Below the pieces are notes generated by a model. The model did not search any database. It saw only the letters and a program-made list of their open reading frames with translations, and had not been told where the DNA came from. Position numbers and translations under genes: made by a program. Positions 1-8,670 of a stretch of DNA of 64,000 nt are shown here, one piece after another. The stretch covers positions 22,759,866-22,823,865 of the forward strand of contig OX387185.1 of assembly GCA_947561395.2 (NCBI GenBank), given 5' to 3'. The DNA comes from Buxus sempervirens (taxonomy: Eukaryota > Streptophyta > Magnoliopsida > Buxales > Buxaceae). Positions within the stretch are counted from its first letter, which is position 1. The number at the start of each line of letters is the position of its first letter.

Positions 1-440
1 CATGTTTCCATATCGTAGTAGGAACCATTTCGTGTTTCTGCTGTTCCCGAAGCCATTTCGTGCTTCCTCTAAATTGAAACCATTTCGTGTTTCCAAATCC
101 GAAGCCATTTCGTGCTTCCCCCAAATTGAAACCATTTCGTGATTCCAAAATTGAAACCATTTCGTGTTTCCTGAATCCGAAGCCATTTCATGCTCCCCCA
201 AATTTAAAACCATATCATAGTAGGAACCATTTCGTGTTTCTGCTGCTCCCGAAGCCATTTCGTGCTTCCCCAAAATCTGAAACCACTTCGTGTTTCCAAT
301 TTGAAGCCATTTCGTGCTTCCGCTACTCTGAAACCGTTTCGTGTTTCCGAAATCCAAATCGAAGCCATTTCGCGCTTCCCCGGTTCCTAATAGAAGTCAT
401 TTCGTACTTCTGCTGCTTTGGAAATCATTTCGCATTTCCC
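1..440 (+). repeat. CATTTCGT hairpin-repeat array, unit 1 (right end only)
   Basis: Tail of the array described at 10664; about 16 copies before the window edge. The last two are GAAGT-CATTTCGT-ACTTC (393) and GGAAAT-CATTTCGC-ATTTCC (420), both with matching arm changes. Confidence 0.88.
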
Positions 441-618
441 CAAATTCGGTAGGAATCACTTACCCCGCAGGAATCAACTCTTGAAGTTCCTGGAGGTCAA
501 ATACAGGGACTGTCCCATGGACGTGTACCAATATTTGGAAATCAACTCTTGCAGTTTCCAAAATTTGCGTAAATCAATTCTCGTGGGTCCTAAAGTCAAA
601 ACAGGGACTCTCCCCTTG

Positions 619-960
619 CCTCCGAAGTGGCGGTTAAAATGAGATCACAATGAAAATCAACTCTTGCAGTTTCCCAAAAATTCCATAAAAATCTTGTAGT
701 TCCCCAAAATCAAAACAAAACCTTATCTCCTTACCTCCGAAGTGGCGGTTGAAAAAGATTAATTTTCTCCCTTTACCTCCGAAGTGGCGGTTAAAAGGAA
801 TCCAACCTCCGAAGTGGCGGTCAAAACAAAATCTTACCTGCTTACCTCCGAAGTGGCGGTCAAAAAGAAGTCCTCACCTCCGAAGTAGCGGTTGAGGGAA
901 AATCATAACCTCCGAAATGGCGGTTCAAAATCTTCTTCCCTAACCTCCGAAGCGGCGGTT
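619..960 (+). repeat. ACCTCCGAAGTGGCGGTT repeats, unit 1 (8 copies)
   Basis: Eight dispersed copies of an 18-bp core are separated by A-rich spacers of 15-100 bp. The ends can pair (ACC/GGT and CC/GG around loop GAAGT, with one T/C mismatch). Variants are GAAGTAGCGG, GAAATGGCGG and GAAGCGGCGG. Just upstream (469-680) are copies of a TCAACTCTTGNAGTT motif flanked by GGAA/TTCC arms. Other units: 12017-12358, 23415-23756 and 34813-35154. Confidence 0.85.
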
Positions 961-1047
961 AAAAAAAGGGAATCAAATAAAGAAAAATCATCACAGTTAA
1001 TCTGCACAGACATGCATTATATTTCATTGCAATATGCATTCCTTATA

Positions 1048-1072
1048 CTGACTTGTCTATTTTCAATCAAGG
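1048..1072 (+). promoter_or_regulatory. Predicted 3' splice acceptor before gag, unit 1
   Basis: CTGACTTGTCTATTTTCAATCAAG|GTACC: a possible branch point CTGAC, a pyrimidine-rich stretch and AG at 1070-1071. The complete element has TTTTTCCAG|GTACCAAG at the matching place (54149), and both lie 54-56 nt before the first gag ATG. Other units: AG at 12469, 23867 and 35265. Confidence 0.65.
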
Positions 1073-1127
1073 TACCAAGATTGCGTTTCGCAGTCCATAC
1101 CTCCTACGTTCAAGAAGAAGATTACAG

Positions 1128-2705
1128 ATGGATCCTGCTGAAGAACTTGAGCAAGCGCCACCTCTCCCGCCTCATGGGCAAGAGGACTTGGAAGGCCACC
1201 CCGTGATCGCTGGTCTTAATCAGTAGATGGCCAACATGACCACCATGATGACTGCCATGATGCAGCAAATGGAGAGAATGCAAGCGCCGCAGAAGCTTGT
1301 ACAGCCACCACCAGTGGTACCTCCGCCACAGCAGCTGATACCGCCGGTACAACAGCCACAGCTAGAGCAGCCACCACCAGTTCTCCCACAGTTGAACCTA
1401 CAGCCGCCCGAACCACAGATCCCGCATCGTTTGGCAGCTCAACCAGAACAGCCGTTACAAATTCCGGCACCCCTGGCCAGGCCACCACAGCAAGTAATGC
1501 CACAAGGAATGGGGCACGACGAAGAAGAGTGGTACCGAGCACGGGAAGCACCAGGTATCTCAGTCCAGGTGCAAGCGGATGTGGAGATGCTAAAAGAACA
1601 GATGCGGATTGTGAACCAAGGTTCTATACCAAAGGAAGCCTCATTGGACAGACTAGGATTCTTACCTAATCTGCAACTCTCGCCGAAGTTTAGGTGCCCA
1701 GACTTTGTGAAATTTGATGGAAGTGGGTGCCCATTGTCTCACCTTAGGGCATACTACGGGGATATGTGCCAGTACGCCTATGACGAGAGAATCATGATCC
1801 AATTCTTTCAACGCTCCCTGATAGGCTCAGCGCAGAAATGGTTCGCCAGTCTGGACAGGAACCAGATAAGAACGTGGGATGACCTGGCCAGCATATTCCT
1901 TGAACACTTCAAGTTCAACACAGAGGTCTTGCCCACACGGATGGAATTGCAAAAAATGACAAAGAAGAGCATTGAGTCCATTCGCGAATATGCAAAGAGA
2001 TGGCGAGAAATGGCCGGTATGGTGCAACCACCCATGTTGGAGAAGGAAATGGTGACATTGTTCATCTCGACACTAGGGCAGCCGTACTACACTTTGCTAC
2101 TGGGGCAGTTTGCCGCAAGTTTTGCAGACCTCGTCGTGGTAGCAGACCGAATAGAAGATGGGGTGAAGTCTGGCAGAGTGGCTGGCTTTGCAACTGAGCA
2201 GAGAAGGACCCCTGTCACTGGAAGGGGAATGGATAGAAAGAGAGAGGACGAGGCCGTCAACTACGTCCAGCAGAATAGGCCCTTCCACTTTTCAGCACCC
2301 GACAGAAGAGAAAATCGGAATAGTGGTCAAGGGGCACAACCTGCATGGCAGCCGAGATGGACCAAGGAGGAATTCCAAGCAAGGTTGAACCGGGTGTTCG
2401 CACCCTTACCTTATCCCTTGTCAGAATTGCTGCCAACCCTATTAAAGAAAGGGTACTTACAGAAGAAGCAGCCAACTCAGCAACCGTCCAACAGTCGCTC
2501 CTACAATCCCAATGAGTATTGCGACTACCACATGGGAGCCCCCGGGCATCATACCAATCGTTGCTGGGAACTGAAGCACGATGTTCAGGATTTGATCGAC
2601 AACAAGCGTATCTCGGTTGATCCCTCGGTATCGACTCCTCCCGCGGCCACCACCACGAACCCTCTCCCTGACCACAATCAGGTGTCTTCAAGTGGCACCC
2701 GCTGA
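1128..2705 (+). CDS. gag: Gag (capsid/nucleocapsid) protein, unit 1, with an amber codon after codon 32
   Basis: Structural protein expected to coat element RNA in cytoplasmic particles. The frame from the first ATG at 1128 is stopped by TAG at 1224-1226 and is followed at once by ATG 1227, in the same frame, giving a 492-residue open frame. From that ATG: a Met-rich start, a Pro/Gln-rich segment (about 25-95), the Retrotrans_gag-type core (about 155-320; FRCPDF, RTWDDL, REYAKRWRE, TLGQPYY, RIEDGVKSG), then a zinc knuckle C432-H435-H441-C446 followed by WELKHDVQDLIDN. The frame ends soon after, where autonomous relatives continue into protease and reverse transcriptase. CAGTAGATG suggests the amber was once CAG. 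Translation may start at 1227 or pass the amber; the sequence does not decide. Confidence 0.88.
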
Positions 2706-3229
2706 ACAAGGTAGTAAAACTGCAAGGCAGAGAGCAATCCCGAAATCCAAAATCATCAAGTCTACCTTGACCAGGATAAGTTGAACTTTGCTTTTTGCAC
2801 CAAGTATCCCTGGTAGGAGTGTTTGCTTTGTAAATATTTTAAATGTTTTTTACTTTCATGCAAGCTTTGTAAAAAAAAAAAAAACCTTTTTGAAAAACAC
2901 AAAAAGAAAGGAAAAATACTTTTTGGAAAAAAAAAATGCAAGTGAGTGGTCGGTGATGACACTGCTCTGAGATCACATTTCTTTTGGCAATGACCACGAT
3001 CATGGAAGGATGCCAAGTTGCTCAAAGGTATCTTCAGTTGGGTGCAGTATGCTGTCCCATGAGAACCTTGACTGAGCTAAAGGCAATTCCTTCTTGATCC
3101 AGACCATAATTTTCTTCCTAAAAACCTGTCTCCACGTTGGGTAGGGCGATCCTTGAGAGAAAAGAAAGAAAGAAAGTGAAAGTGCAAAAACCAGTTAAGG
3201 GCCGAGGCCGGCTTTAACATCATGTCTCT

Positions 3230-3530
3230 AAGAAAGGATGAGAGGCCATCCTTCATACATCCTTGAATTGCGAGAATCGTTAGTCAAAACACTTTGAGCT
3301 TGATCGTGTTGTTCAAATACCTGTGTTGTGTCTAGCCACCCCACACTGGGGCAAAGCTACAAAAGAAAATGAAAAGGATAAATAGATTCTTGAATAAGTT
3401 TGCATGAGCATTCCAAGTCGTCACAACTCCTGCAAAAGGATGAAAGGCCATCCTTGCTTTATTTCCCCGGTTTTCAAAGTCATATCTCTAGTCAAACCAT
3501 TTTGAGCCTAATTTTCTTTCTTCCAACCCA
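3230..3530 (+). other. Conserved non-coding module A (two copies), unit 1
   Basis: Two copies of a block: AAGGATG-loop-CATCCTT hairpin, then TAGTCAAAnCAnTTTGAGC. The first copy is followed by CCCCA-CAC-TGGGG-CAAA (3339-3351), a small hairpin. The complete element has the same order at 56605-56735, although the two elements otherwise share almost no non-coding sequence. Also at +11,395 (unit 2) and matching places in units 3 and 4, where the unit-4 hairpin reads CCCCACATTGGGG. Confidence 0.75.
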
Positions 3531-3829
3531 CTGAGTCATGAGCCCTAAATCTGGTGCTGGGTAAAGAAGAGAAGACCTGAATGAGCAGAAACAAAGAAGA
3601 GAAAAGCAAGCAGGAAATACACTGGGACTTGCTAATCAAGGCGAAAAGTCAAGATGATCCCAAAGCAAAGGACAGAAAAAGAACCAAAAAAAATGATGAT
3701 GATGATAGAGCAAAAGCAAAAGAAAAAGGCGAAGGTCACAAAAGACCTCAAAAAGGAAAATGGAGGAAAGCAAAAGGTAATGGCAAAGCCCAAGCGGCTG
3801 AGAAAAGAGTAGAACATGACTCGACCCAT

Positions 3830-4116
3830 TTACAAAGAAACTTTGAGCCATACTCCTTTCTTTCATGAACCAAAAAACCCCAGCCTTTGTTTCGTCCTAT
3901 CAAAAAGTCCTTTCTGATTGCGGAAAATGTGACAATGGGATTCATGCAAATCTATGATGAAGGAATCTAAAAAGAAGAACGAGCTTTTGCAAGACACAAA
4001 GCAAAACCTGAAAATGAAAAGATAAGAATTTGGGCCTTATATCCCTTCATTTCTTAGATTTAAAACCAAGCCAATGTTTCGTCCTAATGTAAAGACCTCT
4101 CTGATCTATGAGACAT
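3830..4116 (+). other. Conserved non-coding module B (two copies), unit 1
   Basis: GTTTCGTCCTA at 3889-3899 and 4076-4086, each preceded by CCnAGCC and followed by AAAGnCCTnTCTGAT. The complete element has one copy at 57030-57150 (GTTTCGTCCTA at 57101), with the upstream TTTGAGCC and TTCCTTTnTTTC also kept. The function is unknown; it is not open in a shared reading frame. Confidence 0.75.
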
Positions 4117-5461
4117 GATGTGCGAGTTGGCCAAAATCCGTAAACTGGGACTGGCACTAACCCAAGGGAAAAGAGAAAGGGAAAAACCTTCAATTGCAAA
4201 ATCCTGAAACCACCTTGAAAAAAATTTTGGATCAAGGTGAGAGAAAACCCAAAACCGAGAGAGGGAGAACATCCCTCGAGATGCCCTTCAATTTTCTAAA
4301 CCTCTGCAAAGCCTTAGTTGGCACAAGTCGAGAATCTCATGGGATTGCGTGTCAAACACACCGTCCCGAAACACCTCGAGCTAACAAGGCAATTCACCAT
4401 GACCGTTGGTCTCGCCTCTCTTTTTAAATCACTTGTACAATTTTCAAAAAAAAAAAAAAAAAAAACTTTTGAAAATTGTGTCATTTCAGTCATGTGCACT
4501 GGCATACACATTAAAAGCAAGTAAACCGCGGATGCTTACCTCTGTTCAAATTTCAGATACCTCACTGCTTTGTGAGAATTTTGTAGGCCCAGGCAAGGCA
4601 AAAGAATCAGAAAGAGGTCCGGAAGCACATTGAAGTCAAGAGCAGAAGAAAGGCAGAACGGCGGAAAGCCAATGCAGTAATACACCGGCAAGGGGAATGG
4701 CAAAGACTTCCTCTGTCCCTAAAACTGATTCTTTTCCCCAAGCAGAGTGTCCAAGAAACCTGAAGCTGTATGTCAAGACCATGCCCAGTCTGAAGAGGCT
4801 GGTTTTGCAAAAGAAAGACAAATGCAAGAAGGCTTCCGCAAATCCTCAGTGGAACGGTCCTTTCAAAAGAAGCCCCAATTTTGCTTAAATGATGATCTCC
4901 TCCTCAGAACAGGGAGGGCCTCCACTCAGAAAGACAAGAGCCAGAAGGCCGATCAACTCACGCTCGACAAGAAGGAGCTGAGTCATGCAAAAAAGTGAGA
5001 TGGCAGGGACTCCCACCAATCCCCAGTGGAGTTACTTCGAACTGGGAAACCCTTACCTTATTAAAACGGGGACTGACAGAAGCACCCTCCCCTCTGGAAA
5101 AGCAGAAAGAGACAAAGAACCTCTGAAGAAGAAGAAGACAAAAAGAAGAAATCTTCGGGCATGATGGCCCCATTTGTAAATTTTTCATTTCCCACTTTTG
5201 TAAATAGAGTAGGACAGGTGTGTGGGCTCCCTTGAGGCACCGAGCAGCGCTGAGAGCACCTCCTCGCCAAGAGCATCTCCTCATTCTTCGTTCCTTCCAG
5301 TCCTTAATCCAAACCCTTGAAAAAAGAAAAAAAAAACTATCCTTAAAAGTCCCAAGTCTAAAAATCTGAAATCTGAAATCAAATCCCAAATCTGAAATCT
5401 GGAGTCACCTAAAAGCTGTAATGGAACAAACAAGAGAAAGAGAAAACTGTTGAGTGCCTTG

Positions 5462-5637
5462 CATCAACGTCGAAACGGGTTGATGAGCTTAAGTCCAACC
5501 CCATCTTTTTTAATCTAAATCAAAATTAGAAGTTGCTCCGAGAAGCCCGAAGTGGGTGAGCAAACTTCGAAATCTTAGTGGAAATCATTTCGTATTTCCA
5601 CTGCTTTGAAAATCAAAAGGATTTAAGCTCATCAATC
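5462..5637 (+). repeat. Inverted repeat with alternative pairing before the polypurine tract, unit 1
   Basis: GGTTGATGAGCTTAAGTCC (5478-5496) can pair with GGATTTAAGCTCATCAATC (5619-5637) across 122 nt. Alternatively its GTTGATG pairs with CATCAAC at 5462-5468. Inside the large loop is a lone CATTTCGT hairpin with arms GGAAAT/ATTTCC (5580-5599), the same motif as in the leader array. Repeated in all units. Confidence 0.75.
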
Positions 5638-5711
5638 ATGACGACAGAAGTGCAAGGCGCAAAAACAAGGTTCTTCTTTTTCTTTGCCGTTCATCCCCAA
5701 GGTGACTCCGG

Positions 5712-5725
5712 CAAAGAGGGACTGC
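5712..5725 (+). other. Polypurine tract, unit 1
   Basis: CAAAGAGGGACTGC directly precedes the LTR start TGTAAGCACC. It corresponds to AAAGAGGGGGCAGC before the 3' LTR of the complete element at 59191. It is the expected plus-strand primer for reverse transcription. Confidence 0.8.
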
Positions 5726-5825
5726 TGTAAGCACCTTATTTTTGCACCCCTGGAATTGCTGAAAATGAAAACCCTGGCAGAAAGTCAAACCCCAAGGGGA
5801 CAAGAAGTTGACTTTTTGATCAAGT

Positions 5826-6100
5826 GAAATTTGACTACCTTGCCCTATACCATTGGATAGGGAATCCTGACACGAGTCCAACGCAACTGAGTTTGCTGGA
5901 ATCGGAGTCCGGATGAAGGTTCTGTGGGCGGTCAAACTTGAGGGAAGGCCAAAAGTTGACTTTTCCTCGAACCCCGTGCCAAGTGCTTAGCCCTATGTCA
6001 TTAAATAGAGGGCTCCGATACGAGTTCAACGCAATTGAGTTTGCTCAGATCGGAGTTCAGATGAAGGAGATATGGGCTGTCGAACTTTCCGAGCAACAAA
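5826..6100 (+). repeat. Two diverged ~150-bp direct repeats in U3 of the array LTR
   Basis: The blocks at about 5840-5945 and 5985-6090 share the order CCTATnnnATTnnATAGnG, ACGAGTnCAACGCAA, TGAGTTTGCT, ATCGGAGT and GATGAAGG. Related copies occur three times in the minus-strand LTR (47500-47900) and once in the solo LTR (62930-63030), so copy number varies between lineages. Also at +11,398, +22,796 and +34,194. A role as an upstream promoter element is possible but unproven. Confidence 0.8.
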
Positions 6101-6307
6101 ACCAGAAACTGCACACGTGGCGCAGGAACTGCCCACGTGGCAGCCAATGCAGCAAAATATCTCAGGGACTAAATCTCAAGTATCCAAAAATCATCAAATA
6201 TCTCAGGGACTAAACCAAAATTCGCAGGGGGCAATCCGTAGATATCCAAAAGTGTCAAATCGGTCGAATCGGTCATGTCGAAGGGCAAATCCGTAATTTT
6301 TCGATTT

Positions 6308-6552
6308 GTATCCGGTCATGTATACCGGATACACAGCCTCTCCTTCATATCCGGACATGAAGACCGGATATATGAAGATATTTCTGCAGGATTCGCGCCA
6401 CTTGACCGACAAGCTCGCAGCGGCATTTAATTTTCAAATGATTGTGTTTGTATCCGGACTTGAAGACCGGATACAAAGGAGCCTTAGTGTATCCGGACTT
6501 CAAGTCCGGATACAAAGGAGCCTTAGTGTATCCGGACTTGAAGTCCGGATAC
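6308..6552 (+). repeat. U3 palindrome array, LTR 1 (five 25-bp hyphenated palindromes)
   Basis: Five 25-bp units at 6308, 6347, 6450, 6489 and 6528 have arms GTATCCGGAC/GTCCGGATAC or close variants. The last three are spaced exactly 39 bp by AAAGGAGCCTTAGT and end 13 bp before the TATA box. The best units have arms that pair almost without mismatch. The position just upstream of the TATA box suggests protein binding or cruciform-type promoter elements. Confidence 0.9.
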
Positions 6553-6564
6553 ATTAAGTTTGCT

Positions 6565-6572
6565 TATAAATA
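6565..6572 (+). promoter_or_regulatory. TATA box of LTR 1
   Basis: TATAAATA lies after the U3 palindromes and about 290 nt before the splice donor. Transcription should start roughly 30 nt downstream, near 6597. The other LTRs of this and related elements have TATAAATA at the matching place. Confidence 0.8.
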
Positions 6573-6850
6573 TCAAACAGCAGCTCATTTTCGGGGTTGG
6601 CTGATTTTTTCTGGTTTCCACCCCTTTCTTCTCCACCTCCACTTGTTCGAGACCTCCTCCCTTGGCCCCTCCTTGCTCCCCAAAGCTAACCACTTCACTA
6701 AAGACCATTTTACCCTTCCCCCACCCCCTTCTCATCCTCACTCAAGAGCTTGAAGAAGGAGAAGAAGCCACGGTTGGTGGGCGGAGGTGCTGTTCCAGCA
6801 ACTACTCCGGCTTCAAGGAAGTTCTCTACACAACTCCGGGGTTCAAGAAC

Positions 6851-6862
6851 CCCCAGGTAAGA
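6851..6862 (+). promoter_or_regulatory. Predicted 5' splice donor in LTR 1
   Basis: CCCCAG|GTAAGA, a near-perfect plant donor, with the intron starting at 6857. It lies about 260 nt after the expected transcription start. Paired with the acceptor before gag of the next unit (12469) it would remove about 5.6 kb of U5, PBS and hairpin-repeat leader. The same donor, in the same local sequence, is found in the diverged LTRs at 46703 and 62218 (minus) and a matching one at 50041. Further copies: 18255, 29653 and 41051. Confidence 0.72.
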
Positions 6863-7479
6863 TCCCTCCTCACATTTTATTGTACATATATTAAAATGAG
6901 CATATTCTAAAGAGTTTGCCCAGCTTGCTTTCTTCCTTAGCATAAATTTGTCTTCATGGTATGTTAGCATGTGTTGTTCTCTTCTTGCCACTGTTTTGAC
7001 ATGTGCTTGGTATCTTAAGAGGAAGCATGTTTCCTCATGTTATGATCCCATGTAACCCCTGTGTAACCCCCTACTCCCTTCTGTAGACACCTTTTTAGCT
7101 AGGCGTGATTCGGTCTTGCATGGCTGTGGTTTGAGCAGCATGTGATGTATTTGTTTCTTTTTTTTACTTTCGTGCACATGAGCATTGTTGTGACCATGCG
7201 TGTTGGGTTGCCGTTTGTGGCCGTGAACAACCGGAACAGAGGCACATGACCTCTGTTCCCCTGCTGGTTTCTACCCAAGGGAATGATCAAAGGGGGAAGC
7301 CCCCTCCATTTTCCCCTTTGTCCTTGTTAAGGAACCCCAAAGAATGACCAAGATGAGGTGATTCCTCATCACCCGAACCAATGTGGGCTCACACAGGAGC
7401 CCACACAACTCCTGGAACATCCCAAGAAGCATGAAAACCCAACCCCAGTGCCCAAAATCCGAAAACAGGCTTCTGTGCC

Positions 7480-7595
7480 TTGATCCGGCAACTCAGGCCG
7501 GATCAACATAAGCCTGTGTGTAGCCGGTTATAGATACCGGATACACAGAGACCAGTGTGTAACCGGTATCTCAGACCGGCTACACTGCCAGAATT
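7480..7595 (+). repeat. Second group of CCGG-centred inverted repeats in the LTR
   Basis: Three imperfect palindromes in the transcribed part of the LTR: GATCCGGCAACTCAGGCCGGATC, then TGTGTAGCCGGTTATA followed by GATACCGGATACACA, then GTGTAACCGGTATCTC followed by AGACCGGCTACAC. They echo the U3 palindromes but with other arms. Copies lie at +11,398, +22,796 and +34,194; the fourth has CCGATATC. Confidence 0.75.
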
Positions 7596-7664
7596 CATTT
7601 TTTTGCTATTTTGTGATTTTGTGCAATATTTTGAATTGTTTGGTCAAATCCGGGCGAACCAGTA

Positions 7665-7689
7665 GGGTTTCCGGGTCACCCGGAAACCC
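7665..7689 (+). repeat. Perfect 25-bp palindrome in the LTR
   Basis: Arms GGGTTTCCGGGT and ACCCGGAAACCC flank a single C, so 12+1+12 with no mismatch. Also at 19063, 30461 and 41859, unchanged in all four. Confidence 0.9.
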
Positions 7690-8652
7690 AAGATGGGCCA
7701 TGGACCGACCCGGTCCGAATTGATTCCCGGTGGGCCTTCCAACGGGGCCCACCAAGCCCGACCAACTCATTCATGCCTAAAATAATATAAACAAGAAATT
7801 TGAGTGGGCCGGACCAATTGAGGCCCACCCAAGCCCTATTCAGGCCATGCATGCTTAAAATAGATTGTGGTTTGGCCGAGACCACGGGCAGGGCCTGTCG
7901 GGCCCACTAAGCCCATTAAACCAAGGTTAGGGTGTCAAAACCCTAATTCAAGAAGTCTTGGGTTTTTCAAAGCCCAAGCCCAGGTAGAGGGCCCCAAGCC
8001 CAATACCTGGCCCACTTTGGTGAATTTTAATAAAAGATAAATTAAATCATTTGGCAACCAGGGTGAGGCCCACTCACGGGCCCATAAACAGTCCCGGCCC
8101 ACTCGTGCATAGAAATCATTTAAATAATCATACTGGAATTTAAATAAAATCAATTCACTTGAACCGAAGCCCAAAGGGCCTCTCAGGCTAGACTGAGGCC
8201 CACAAGGGACACGTGGGCTCCACCAAGCCCACCAAGGAATCCACGGGCCTTCCAACGGGGCCCGCCCATGCAGACTCATCTCACTTTAAACTAAAGAAGA
8301 TAAAAATCAAGTAAAGGGACCCACACCACTTTGGCGGTCCCGCCAGACTTAATCAAATTTCATGCTGGAATAGGAATCGGGTGAGTGAGAAACCAAAGTT
8401 GACTCAAACCAGGGAAACCTATGGGACCCGTCACTTGACGGGGTGGACTGGGGTGTCTACGGACTTCCCCAGACCGCAACCGAGCCCCTACTTAGAATCT
8501 CAAAGCCGCAGACCAAAAGCCTTAGTAGAAGAACTTAGGCACCCAGGTGTCTGCCTGCACCCCATCAGGCAGTGGCGACTCCAAACAAATCCCGAGCCAC
8601 GCATCGTTTTGCGTGCGCCTCGTCGTGCGACCGAAATCGGGTGCGCACAGCC

Positions 8653-8670
8653 TGGCGACTCCACTGGGGA
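8653..8670 (+). other. Primer binding site, unit 2
   Basis: TGGCGACTCCACTGGGGA lies three bases downstream of the LTR end. The TGG start matches the CCA end of a tRNA. This type of site occurs in RIRE2/Ogre-like elements, where tRNA-Arg is the usual primer; that tRNA assignment is from memory of the family and not tested here. Confidence 0.85.

Larger units (their letters stand above)
2706..5711 (+). other. Non-coding region between gag and polypurine tract, unit 1
   Basis: Three kilobases where autonomous relatives would carry pol. It is A- and purine-rich with homopolymers (2870, 4446, 5320). No protease, reverse transcriptase or integrase motif is visible in any frame. A Lys-rich frame (3581-3868) is low-complexity and shifts in unit 4, so I do not call it a gene. 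It contains short modules conserved in the complete element (see 3230 and 3830). Confidence 0.8.
5726..8649 (+). repeat. LTR 1 of the tandem array (2,924 bp)
   Basis: The LTR begins TGTAAGCACC directly after the purine-rich tract at 5712-5725 and ends GTGCGCACA three bases before the primer binding site at 8653. Terminal dinucleotides are TG and CA. U3 holds two copies of a roughly 150-bp direct repeat (about 5826-6100) and five hyphenated palindromes (6308-6552), followed by a TATA box at 6565 and a splice donor at 6857. The downstream part is rich in GGCCCAC-type motifs and palindromes (7480-7690). No protein is encoded; short frames such as the YPDLKSGY repeats come from the palindromes and read on both strands. 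Confidence 0.92.

Noticed and set aside
1216-1551. Hydrophobic 111-residue frame antisense to gag
   Set aside because: It mirrors the Pro/Gln-rich gag codons on the other strand; repeated only because gag is repeated.
3581-3868. Lys-rich 95-residue frame in units 1-3
   Set aside because: Low complexity, altered by an A-run change in unit 4, no known domain.
2706-5711. Possible decayed pol downstream of gag
   Set aside because: No protease DTG/DSG, reverse transcriptase YxDD or integrase HHCC/DDE pattern was found in the listed frames of either strand; conserved modules there do not keep a reading frame.
6306-6557. YPDLKSGY-type repeated peptides on both strands of the LTR
   Set aside because: Artefact of the palindromes; upstream of the TATA box and not translated.
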